The notes below the pieces were generated by a model. That model was not told the DNA's origin and did no database searches. It worked only from the letters and a program-made list of their open reading frames with translations. Position numbers and translations under genes: made by a program. DNA of 64,000 nt from contig CM064430.1 of the NCBI GenBank assembly GCA_032690845.1, positions 46,845,882 through 46,909,881 of the forward strand. The letters are read 5' to 3'. This stretch comes from Eleusine coracana subsp. coracana. Lineage: Eukaryota > Streptophyta > Magnoliopsida > Poales > Poaceae. Positions 11,501 to 21,084 of this stretch are shown here, in pieces (positions within the stretch are counted from its first letter, which is position 1; each line of letters opens with the position of its first letter).

Positions 11501-12893
11501 TTTCATTATGTATGCTTCTGGAACTAACTTTATATTCATCATATCAAGTGACTTCAAGGCATGACAACAAAGAATGCCTTGTTTCTCAAATTTATTACTA
11601 GAGCAAGAAACTTTTCGAGACATGGGATGACCTTAAACGATATACTCATGCACATCAGTTGGTTGCCCACCAAGACTGCTAACGGCAATAGTGAATCGAA
11701 TTCCAAAATCTATTTCCACTGAAGATTTGATATAAGTTGTTGTTGATTTTTCAAATTCTTCCTAAAATAGTGTAAATATCTTAGGTGTATAGACCTTTGA
11801 TACTTGTTGCTGCAGTGGTATTCGCTTCAATTTGAGCTTGGGTAATTTTTTTTCTAGCCTCAAATTCAGCATTTACTTCCTTCTCATGCTTATCTTTGAC
11901 AACCCTTTCAAATTGTTTACCGAACTTCGCAATATCAAAATAAGCTTTGTGATGTTGCTTGATGTCTTTTATTCAAACTCTCACTAAGTTATGTGCTTAG
12001 CATTCCCAAGCTATATACATCCTTCATTAAGAAATGAGTCCACTTCTGCTTTAGTCTGTAAATACCATCTAACCAGCTTCCTTGCTTAACCTTGGATTGC
12101 ATTTTTTTTTAAAAAAAAACTTCTTCAAACTCCTCTTCCCTCTTGTGCTAATACATACAAAGCTTGAAGTTTTTCAGAATGGTCCATCATCCTTATATGA
12201 GCTCGGATGCTTTATTGCGTTCTAATTCATATTCCAACAACAAAAGAGCATGTGTTGTATCCATAATAAATTTAAAGATAGCCTTCCTCATTGCTATATC
12301 CGGATTAGTAAAAGTTGCTATTGGTTGCTTCTGATTATGTGCTAGTAGAAACGCCTCAAACAACCACTTAAAAGAGTCAGTATTTCTTCATACAAAAGAC
12401 CAGCTCAAAATATCACAACTTCTCGAATATGGTTAAATTCAACAAAAATGTCAAATGGTTTGTACTCTTTATTTGTAGAATATGTAGTATCGAAGGTAAT
12501 CACATTGCCAAATAAAGGATAGTCTATAAGCATCTTTGTATCAGCCAAGAATATATTACTTATCTGTTCTTCTACATCTAATTGCATGACATACTTAAAA
12601 GATGGATTATCAATTAACTGTTGCTGAAAGTAGCTTAATAGAGCTCCAACTTCACCGTATTTCAGGCTATTTTGCCTTTTTGTCTGCAGGTAATTTCTAC
12701 GGTCTTGAAGTGTGTATCCAAGATTTGTTGTTATGCCAAAGACTTCACCAACAAAGGCATGTGCTGCTTTTGGTGCAGTAACGACATCATCTGCTGTATC
12801 TATATCCAAAGCATCTATTGGAGATATTTTGCATCATGACAGGATCAAGTGCATCATACTTGACCCATAAAAACAAATGGTTGTACTCTAACA

Positions 12894-13570
12894 TGTTGGG
12901 AAATCATGTCTCTAGGCTAACACCAACTTCCTAGAAATGGTACCAAGCTGGTGTGATATCACTTCTTCTGTGGACCCAAACCCAATACTTCTATATATAT
13001 AACGAGGAAACTTTCACTTCACTATGCTAGATTGGGAGACCAACTCTTCACACAAGATAACTCAACCTTCTCTTACACTGCAACAACTTGGTACAACACA
13101 ACAACTAGGGCACATCTTAACACTAAGGCTCACCATGGTAACCTTGCCATGCCCCTTACTTATGGTGGATCATATGGCTCCATGGCACGGTGCCTTGGAG
13201 GGGGAAGGACACCCCTTTTTATACTTACATGACTACAAGGGTGTTGCCATGAGGCAATGTTATACACTCTTCCAAAAGAATATCTATCTCTAGAAAATTC
13301 TCATCCTTATATCAATATATAGAAATTTTTGATCATCTAAATATCTATGTTCTAGAGTTTTCTCTCATGCTTCACCATGAAGCATGGCAACTTGAATCAT
13401 GCATCTTCTCCATTTCTCTAAAACATTCTCAAGTATGCATTGCTATTTTCAACATAACTCAAGTTCATGGACTTGGTACATGTTGGTTTGCCTATTTAAG
13501 ATGATTCACATACATGTTTCACATACGGTCCTTGTCTCAAGCATGTGAGGATTTATATTGATCCTCACAT
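12894..13570. mobile_element. Possible solo LTR inside the FAR1-like gene
   Basis: This 677-bp block begins TGTTGGGAAATC and ends ATCCTCACA, i.e. TG to CA. It has a TATA-like CTATATATATAACG near 12991 and encodes nothing recognisable. FAR1-like coding sequence borders both sides. I find no 5-bp target duplication (TAACA left, TTTAT right), so a deletion or different boundaries are possible. Confidence 0.4.
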
Positions 13571-14099
13571 TTATCTTTTGTATATGAACCTTTCTTTTCA
13601 CACAGGAATGTCTCTGACGTCATAATGTCGGTGTCAAATCCTATTTTTTCTGCAAAATAAACCTAAAATTACCCTTGATGTTGTTTAGATCTGTTATAGG
13701 ATCAACATCGGCTTTTGGTGAAGGATCAATGTCGGCTTCCACTACCATAAAACAAGGATTCAGTGACGCGTGTTTAGAGACGGCTAAAACAGTCATGTCA
13801 CTAAATCACTTATAGAGATGGGTTTTTATAAATGCGTCACTGCTATTTGGCATAGGGCAAACAGCAGTGACTGAATTTTATAGTAGAGACGGTGTTTTTA
13901 ATCCCCGTCACTATAGGTGTAAGCTATAGAGATGGGGTTTCTAATTCCCGTCACTATAGGTGTAAGGTATAGAGACAGTTTTTTAATCACCGTCACTATT
14001 GTTCCAAGCAATAGAGACGGGGTTATAATTTAGTGACAGTTTTTAAATCCCTATCTCTAATACATTAGACTATAGAGACGGGTATAATTCAAGTACATC

Positions 14100-14165
14100 A
14101 ACTGGTGCAATGGTAGAGTCCTTCCTTTAATTCTCAAAGCTCCCAAGTTCAAATCTCAGCTGCTC
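14100..14165 (+). other. Decayed tRNA-like sequence inside the CACTA element
   Basis: AACTGGTGCAATGGTAGAGT resembles a tRNA A-box (TGGTNNARNG-like). About 35 bp on, AGTTCAAATCTC resembles a B-box (GGTTCRANTCC). The arms between do not form a clean cloverleaf by eye, so this is a tRNA-derived relic and not a working tRNA gene. Confidence 0.4.
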
Positions 14166-14260
14166 TCTTTCTTTTTCATTTTTTTTTGCCTTCTCTTTCC
14201 CCTAACCCTAGCTGCTCCCGCGCCCATTCCCTACTTCTCCCTTCTCACGTCGTCCTTGCC

Positions 14261-14475
14261 CTTCTCCTCCACCGTGCGCGCCTCCTCTCCCTCCCCTTCT
14301 CCACGCCCTCCTCTACCACTGTCGCTCTTCTCCTCCACCATACGTGCCTCCTCTCCCTACCCTTCCCCACGCCCTCCTCTACCACCGCCGCTCTTCTCCT
14401 CCACCGTGCGCGCCTCCACTCCCTCCCCTTCTCCACTCCCTCCTCTACCACCACCGCTCTTCTCCTCCCTCGTGT
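14261..14475. repeat. 66-bp tandem repeat, three copies plus a partial
   Basis: CTTCTCCTCC recurs at 14261, 14327, 14393 and 14459, an exact 66-bp period, with strongly similar sequence between. It is C-rich and lies in the CACTA interior. The period is a multiple of three, so it stays open in several frames on both strands, which explains the long proline/arginine-rich frames here. Confidence 0.9.
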
Positions 14476-15266
14476 TCGCCATTGCTCGACCAATGCAGGG
14501 AGATGCTCGTGCTGCCGCCTCCCTCCCCCTTCTCCTCCCCCACCCCTCAGGCGGCATCGGGTTTGCTGGATCCGGCGGCAGCGGCCTCGGGCTCTCCGGA
14601 TCCGATGGCAGCGGGCCTCGGTGATGCCTCCCCCCCACCCACCCCTCAGATGGCATCGGGCTCGCTGGATCCGGTGGTGGCGATGGGCTTGGGCTAGCTG
14701 GATCCGGCGGCGGTGGTGGTGAGTTCGGCGATGCCCTCCTCCCCTCCCCCTAAGGCAGCCATTAGCCTGGTCCTGGGCCCATCTAGGGTTCCTCCGAGCG
14801 GGTTGGGCTGGTCCGCCTTTTTTCTTTTTTATTCATTCAGAACCCTTTTTAGCGACATGGATTAGTTTCATCCCTATGAAGGATTAGGGATGGGGATAGA
14901 TCTGACGTCTACATAGATCCGGATTTAGTAACAGGTAAATCCCCATTGCTATAGCCTAAGATTTAGAGACGTAAAAATTAAGACGGTTGTGCTTTGCGTC
15001 GCTAAAGGCCATAGATACCCGTCACTAAAAGCCTGTTTTGTGGTAGTGTTCTGGAACAATAATTTGCTCAACATTGGTGCTTGCACCTGCAACTACATTT
15101 GTTTTTTCAACAATAATTATCTGGGGATCAGTTTTTGGATCTGAAATAGCTAGGCTACACATCAATATTTGAACTTGGCGTCATTCCAAAAGAAAAGAAA
15201 ACATTTGTACTTGATGTAGATTGTAGATTGGTGTTTGGATCTCCAGCAGGCTCATCGTTATTAATA

Positions 15267-15777
15267 GGGTAAATTCCTTATCGACCACTCAATAAAATTC
15301 AAGTTCCTTATCATTTATTTAAAATTTTAAAGTTCCTTATTAGCCATCGATCTTATCTTTTGTTCTTTATTCACCACTACCATCACTTATTGGTGTTAAA
15401 TAGAATGAGAAAAGATGGATGTTCTCTATTGCTATTATTATACTAGATTTTTTACTAACTATTTTCGTGCATATGAAAAAGTTAGTTTCCACATATATAT
15501 TTTGGAGAGAAACAATATGACCGTACATATAGTAGTATTTTCTATTGCATGTAAAACAACAATATTCGTATTTTTGTTTTCAAATATGAGAGCGCATTTA
15601 ACACCGTATATATTTACAATAAGGACAAATCCGGTTTTCGCTCTTCTTTTTAACACCATAAAGTGGTATGATGGTGAATAAGGAAAAAAAAAGATATGGC
15701 TAATAAGGAATTTTAAAATTTTGATTGGTCAATAAGGAACTTGAATTTTGTTTTGGTGGTTGATAAGAAATTTGCCC
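15267..15777. mobile_element. MITE with long terminal inverted repeats (511 bp)
   Basis: The left end (GGGTAAATTCCTTATCGACC) and the reverse complement of the right end (GGGCAAATTTCTTATCAACC) match over roughly 95 bp, with shared blocks AATTCAAGTTCCTTAT and TTCCTTATTAGCCA. The interior is AT-rich and non-coding. No clear target duplication was found, so the superfamily is left open; long TIRs suggest Mutator-like. Confidence 0.75.
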
Positions 15778-16219
15778 GTGAATTTATTATGAAAGGTTAT
15801 GGGCACCCTTTCTAACAAAGTGAAAGCCAAATAAATGTCGATTGAGGTTATTTCTTGAATCCTAACTTAAAATCCTCATCATTTGATTATAACCTCATGT
15901 AGTAATTTAATGCTACTCGATTCCTATGAAAGTATGATAACAAAATTTGCACTGAGAGGTTATTTCATTTCACCGAACAAAGTTATAAAGTTGATGTGGC
16001 ACCCTTGAGAAAAGTGAGAATGAAAGACAACATTGAGATTGGCCTTAAGCTCCATATCCAATAAAGTATTTTTTACGCACATGATTTTTCCGGGAGCATA
16101 AGTTAAGTACTTCAAATACTGAAAATAGTAAAACTAGCCGTGCAATTGTGGCATAGGCTGGACTAGTTCGACTGAAAACTGTGCACTTCTCAAATACCGA
16201 TTTGATTTTTGAAGATGCT
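15778..16219. other. Intergenic DNA, no gene seen
   Basis: AT-rich sequence without recognisable coding or repeat structure. Confidence 0.5.
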
Positions 16220-16330
16220 CATGAACAAGTTTCCAGTTGGCGTCTCCATAAGGCCGGCCGTAATTGTATGACTAAAAGCCACTGGCCATCGCATAAAAGC
16301 TTAGCAAAAGTCAGGTGAAATTTGACTCGT

Positions 16331-16827
16331 TTAAGGAGAATCACAGAACATCATGTTGTAGATACCTTGCTGCAGTATGTCGTTGACAATTCCGTTCAGT
16401 TCGCTGCTAGCTTCCCATCCAAGCTCCTCGTGGACGCGCTGCACCTGAGCTTGTACATCTGGAAGCACGCTGCAGTAAGCTAGCAGAAGCTGCACAAAAC
16501 TGAAGGGTCGAGCGCTGTAGCTCTCGCTACCGGGCACCAGGACGCCCGAAATCTTCTCTTCCTTGCCGTCCTTGAGATCATGCCTGTACATGCCATCAAA
16601 ATACGGCAGCCGGCCATTGGTGTAGTAGATGCAGTTTCTGTCGACGGACGGGAGCATGTCTGCGTCGACGGACAGACACCTGTCTCCGATGAAGAGAGCA
16701 CGGGAGCCGATGCTCTTGACAGGCTCGAGTGTCTTCTTCTTCGCGTCGACCCTGAAAATTTCCACCATTCCCCGTGGATAACGTCCAACCAGCAGAATTT
16801 CAGAGGCGGGCTCCTGACCCATCGACA
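16331..16827 (-). pseudogene. DUF295 F-box protein, terminal exon only (copy 2)
   Basis: On the minus strand an open exon of about 165 codons starts after a 3' splice site (TTTGCATGCAG) and ends at a stop at 16331. It shows the DUF295 pattern: SEILLVGRYP, RALFIGDRCLSVDADML, NCIYYTNGRLPYFDGMYRHDLKDGKEE. DUF295 proteins are usually F-box proteins that bind SKP1 in SCF ubiquitin ligases. No F-box exon is visible upstream, where a Mutator MITE begins 40 bp away, so this is most likely a gene fragment. The exon itself is uninterrupted. Confidence 0.75.
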
Positions 16828-16860
16828 CTGCATGCAAAGGTCACCTAAAACTGTTTCAAT

Positions 16861-16920
16861 AAAAAAAGAGTAAAGTGCATCGTAGGTCTCTAAAAAAGAG
16901 TAAAGTGCATCGTAGGTCTC
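16861..16920. repeat. 30-bp direct duplication at the MITE end
   Basis: Two adjacent 30-bp units (16861-16890 and 16891-16920) differ at one base. They duplicate the first bases of the Mutator TIR plus the A-rich flank. Confidence 0.9.
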
Positions 16921-17590
16921 TAAACAATTTAGGAATATTTATTTTGGTACATAAATTTTTAAAGTAACTATTTGGGTCTCAAAACTATTGTCAAATGATC
17001 ATCAAGATACACAAACTTTATAATGACCCTATATATGTCTATGACCTATTTATTTTATGTCAACCAGGTCTACACCGATCGCGAGTATGCCCGTTTGCCC
17101 GTCATGTGGTGATGACAGCAGTGTGTCATGTGCGAACGATGCAACGTATGGAAGGCAGACTGTAGCCCGATGTCGCGGATAAAAGGCAGGCCATCGTCAT
17201 GGTTAATGAGTAACAGGAGCGGAAAGGCGAGGCTACGATGGGGAGAGCAAGGCCGGATGGGAAGACGAGGCCATGACGAGCATAGCGCACCTGCTGCTAT
17301 CAGGCATCGTCATGTGACCTCGATAGAACCCGCATGGAGAGTGGTTGTTCGGTGGTGGTGACACACGTGGAGAGCGATTGTGCAGCTGCGTGACGTGTTG
17401 AGAGCAGCTGGTTATTATGAATCTAATTGACATAATATAAATAAATTATGGATCTAGAGGGTCACTATAAAGTTTATGGGCCTATATAACCATCCGAGAA
17501 TAGTTTAGGGACTCAGATGGTCACTTTAAGAGTTTGTGTACCTATATGACCGTTACTAAATAGTTTAAGGACTTATGGTGCATTTCACTC
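16868..17590. mobile_element. Mutator-type MITE / possible Pack-MULE (723 bp)
   Basis: The termini GAGTAAAGTGCATCGTAGGTC and the reverse complement of the right end, GAGTGAAATGCACCATAAGTCC, begin inverted repeats extending about 150 bp. Nine-base duplications ATAAAAAAA flank it (16859-16867 and 17591-17599), the Mutator signature. The interior (about 17060-17400) is more GC-rich than the TIRs and could be captured host sequence, though I recognise no gene in it. Confidence 0.85.
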
Positions 17591-17859
17591 ATAAAAAAAA
17601 TCCACTACGTATTTAAATTTTAATCTTAAACGGCGGGCTCGCTGTTGATGCATCAATTTTTATGCGCCGATACATATTCACTGGTTAAAACGAGTCGCGC
17701 AGCTTGGAAAATGGGACGTCGTATTCAATGGAATCTGCCCCTTGCCCCGCGTATCTGGCATTATTCATGGCTTGGGTCAACTGATCAACATATATAATGA
17801 TAGCTAGGTTAGGTATGCTGTATCTGCTCACAGAATAGCACGCACCAAGCTAGAGAATC

Positions 17860-18990
17860 ATGACCTCCTCGAACATGACTCAGATCAAGTTCATGACGTA
17901 CAACGTCTGGTCCTGCGAGCGCGTTGCAGTATACCGGCGGATAAAGTCCATCTGCGAGATCATAGAGTACCATGACCCGGACGTCATCTTCTTGCAGGTG
18001 CTCATCTAGTACTACGCAGTCCCTCGCTACATCTTTTTGTTTCTTTGCCTGTTCGTATTCATCGTGGCTTCCCATTATTACGATATGACACAGGAGGTCA
18101 ATCGCTATATCTGGAACATCTTCGAAGAGTCACCGTGGTGGGAAAAGTACAAGAGATGTTCTTCCAAGGACGGAAATCATCAGTATCCATGGACCATGGT
18201 TATCCAATCCCAACACGGATCCTTTCTGCTCCCTTGTGGTAAACTGCAATTTATTTTGACGTGGACGATGATGTACTTTTATTAACCATATGTTTGCAAC
18301 AAATTAAAAATATGGCTAACTATGATAAATACTTGTGATTGCAGCTGAGCAAGATAGATCTGAGAGATGTGGTTATTCCCGACCACAGCGGCAGGATGGA
18401 GTTTGGCACACGACATTGCCGCGGCCAGAAATTCCGCCTGCAGGTCACGTACCATCCGATTTGCTGTCAGCCTGGGTGTACAACACGAAGTCCAGGGGCC
18501 CCAAATGCCTACGCGTGGCTACGTGCAGCATGGCGGGTCCGACTTCCTCGGAAATTGGCTCCGTGCACCGCCGCGAAAGGGCGGCTGCGTTCCTCGAGCA
18601 CTTCAACGCCCTCAACCAGAAATTATCTGGACGTCGTATTAGTAGCTTCGTGCTCGGCGGCGACTTTGGCTGGGATGACGACTTGGACGGTCCGCTCCGG
18701 CTGCCCGACGCCTGGCTTGAGCTGCGGGGCGATGGAGATGGAGATGGTGATGGCAAGTGGACGTACGACGTGGTGGCGAACCGGATGCTGAGGGGCCTCA
18801 CAAAGCCGGGGCGGAGGAAGGCGGACAGGTTCATCTGCAAGCTGAAGGACTTCACTCTCGTGAGCATAGAGATGGTCGGCGTGGAACCGATCCCTGGCGT
18901 GACACGCTTCGACGACGAGGGGAACGCCTGCCGGTGCTCTCGAGCCATCACTATGGCTTGGTGCTCACTATCGCCCCGAAGCAGAACTAG
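17860..18990 (+). pseudogene. TDP2-like phosphodiesterase (EEP superfamily), copy A, frameshifted
   Basis: This resembles plant tyrosyl-DNA phosphodiesterase 2, which removes topoisomerase II adducts from DNA 5' ends. Three exons are inferred: 17860-17997 (46 codons, ending DPDVIFLQ), 18094-18238 (EVNRYIWNIFEESPWW) and 18345-18990. Motifs: TYNVW (motif 1 Asn kept), LQ|EV (Glu kept across the intron), GGDFGWDDD (Asp kept, usual Asn is Gly) and SHHYGL (usual SDH is SHH). One base missing near 18924 puts that last motif and the stop out of frame. The exon 2/3 junction is also one phase off relative to copy B. Either a pseudogene or sequence errors; the two lesions favour decay. Confidence 0.75.
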
Positions 18991-19568
18991 CAGGCCAGCG
19001 GGGGTGTGTTCTACAGATTAAATGTTCCGTTCTGCAGCTCTAAGGTTCTTAAGAGATTTGACGATTTGCGAGGGTTACAAAAAACTATCATGTAGTACTA
19101 AGGACCGACAAATAAAAGTGTACTATTTCTGTTGCTACTATGCATATTTTCTTGTTTAAGATTGTAAGTAACTAGCTACTGGTACAATTTGAACCATGGA
19201 ATTGCGTTAGTCATATGTTCTTAGGCCCCGTTTGGTAGGGCTCCGACTGTGCCGGTTTCGGCTGTGGCTGTGGCTTCTTTGAAAATCCAGCTGTGCTAGC
19301 TGTGACTATGGTTATATCTGCAATCATTTGGCAAAACAGCTTTTTCTGCAGCTTCTCAAATAGCTTCTTTTACAGCTTCTCGTGATAGCTTCATGGAACA
19401 AATAGACAATTGTCCATAATACCCATAGACATATGGACGCACTGTATACATGCATTTCTTATTTTATAATAGAAATTTAACTTTGACTATTAATTATGGC
19501 ATATAAGTTAATAAAGTATTTCTTACAAAAGTGATTTCGATCATGAGACAACATTCCACCACAATTAA

Positions 19569-21004
19569 TCATGAGGACCTAGAAAGATATATTGCCTTGG
19601 CAAGATCATCATGGAATCTATCCATATCTCTATCATTAGAATGTGGAGTCGATGTATCCGACGCATTTCTCGAAGGATGGTATTTTGAATACCTTGAAGG
19701 GATAGTTGGCACATAATCTGGGTTTCGATCACACTTTATAAAATGTTTATCTTCTGAATCATTCTCACGGATGAAGTTATGAAGGCACATGGTTGCTGCC
19801 ATAATCATCATTTGTTTCTCCATTGGATAGCTTGGCATGTTGAGAAGAATTCTCCACTTCTGTTTCCACACGCCAAAGGTGCGTTACATGGCATTACGAA
19901 TACTTGAGTGCAAATGGTTGAAAGTCTCTTGCTCACCTTGTGGAGCAACTCCTCTTCTCCAATCAGGAATATGATACCTTTGACCCTTATATGGTGACAA
20001 ATATCCCAGACGATTTGGATATCCGGCATCAACATTGTAATATTTTCCTAAAAAAAAGAATTTAACAACTATCGGCAAGTGGACATTGCAAAGAGTTGGG
20101 AGCAAGTTGCTGTAGGCAAGAAGTTGATACCTGAAGGAGGGTGTGGGAATGTAGGATCATGCTCAATTGCATGATATAGTACACTTGTGTTATGCATAGA
20201 GCCAGGTTGTCCAATGGATGCATATGTGAACCGCAAGTCAAAATCAACCACACCAAGAATGTTTTGTGTTGCTTTACCACTTCTCTCAATATATCTAATA
20301 ACATCATGAGGAGGTGGTACCACAGTGATATGAGTACCATCAACTGCTCCTATGCAGTCTTTGAAAAAAGGCATCATCCTAGTGTCACTAGTAATCCTTG
20401 GATGAGTAGTTGAGAAATTAGGATCAATGGGCCTTATGTAGTGCGGACACATAGCCATCAAACAATTTAAGACCTCACTAAATTTTCTGCACAATGTCTC
20501 CCCTGAATGCTTGAAAGTACCGTATAAAGCACTAAATGACCAACCATGTCCAACAGTGACAAGTAAGATAGCAAGTGATTCAATAGAGCTCATATTATGA
20601 GAGGATTTGAGGTCATATGTTGTCACTAAGATGTTATGTAATTTGTAGAAAAGAGGAACATCCATACGGAACATCTTGTAGCTTGTACGAGAAAGGCTCA
20701 AGGTCTCCATAACCCAACTGTGACCACTTTGCACTGGGATCCTAGGAGGAGCTTTGTCAAGATATGTCAAATAGTACTCAGCAGCAAGAAATGCAGCAGC
20801 AACTTGTATTTTTTGAGCATCCTGGATCAACAACAAAGTCTTCACTATGAACTCAGCATGATCCATATCATCCTCATCACAATCAGAAGTGTCAAATCTG
20901 TACACACATGATATCGTACACACAAATGAGAAACAAAGATAAGTTTGACAAATCATGGTAGCAAGTTCACATAAATAGGAAAACAAAATTAAGTTTGACA
21001 ACAC
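19569..21004 (-). pseudogene. PIF/Harbinger transposase (DDE_Tnp_4), broken at the catalytic Glu
   Basis: The first exon (21004 to about 20131) encodes the DNA-binding N-terminus and the DDE core with CIGAVDGTHI (first Asp) and GVVDFDLRFTYA (second Asp). After a short intron (about 20130-20050) exon 2 gives DAGYPN and FNHLHSSIRNAM. At the position of the third catalytic residue (normally Glu before RxFGV) there is a TAA stop, plus-strand 19884-19886. Sequence resumes in frame as RTFGVWKQKWRIL and runs to 19569. The enzyme cut and joined transposon ends; this copy cannot. Confidence 0.9.
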
Positions 21005-21084
21005 ATGGTAGCAAGTTCACATAAATGAAGAAAAAAATAAATAAGAAAGATACAAGGAAACATGCTGCAAGCATGTACCGCATG

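Larger units (their letters stand above)
13740..15048. mobile_element. Non-autonomous CACTA (En/Spm) element
   Basis: The termini are CACTACCATAAAACA and, at the right, the reverse complement of CACTACCACAAAACA (one mismatch). Both flanks have the 3-bp duplication TTC (13737-13739 and 15049-15051). Both ends carry the subterminal repeats typical of plant CACTA elements, variants of AGAGACGG and CCGTCACTA (13770-14080 and 14940-15030). No transposase is encoded. Confidence 0.93.
9290..15162 (-). pseudogene. FAR1/FHY3-like transcription factor gene, broken by three transposons
   Basis: FAR1/FHY3 proteins are transcription factors derived from Mutator transposases. The minus strand carries, in order: an acidic N-terminus from a possible ATG at 15162 (MCSLAISDPKTDP); a weak FAR1 zinc-finger segment near 13571-13640 (TFLCEKKG); EYNHLF near 12880; NLGYTLQDRRNYL and the MULE-type core with ITFDTTYSTN and FNHIREVVIF (12405-12809); a decayed TFTNPDIAM stretch near 12300; a SWIM zinc finger (SSNKFEKQGILCCHALK, near 11560-11620); and a C-terminal SKAADFEETYEIM near 9380. 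It is interrupted by a CACTA element, a probable solo LTR and a LINE, and has further stops and frameshifts between 11700 and 12400. Confidence 0.85.

Noticed and set aside
14100..14165. A functional tRNA gene
   Set aside because: The boxes are degenerate and no cloverleaf with a plausible anticodon stem could be drawn. Kept only as a relic.
14186..14722. Long proline/arginine/leucine-rich open frames on both strands
   Set aside because: They arise from the 66-bp tandem repeat and C-rich composition inside a CACTA element. No domain is present and several overlapping frames are equally open.
18445..18951. Antisense open frames over the TDP2-like exons
   Set aside because: They are shadows of GC-rich coding sequence; the same occurs over the DUF1668 gene and copy B.
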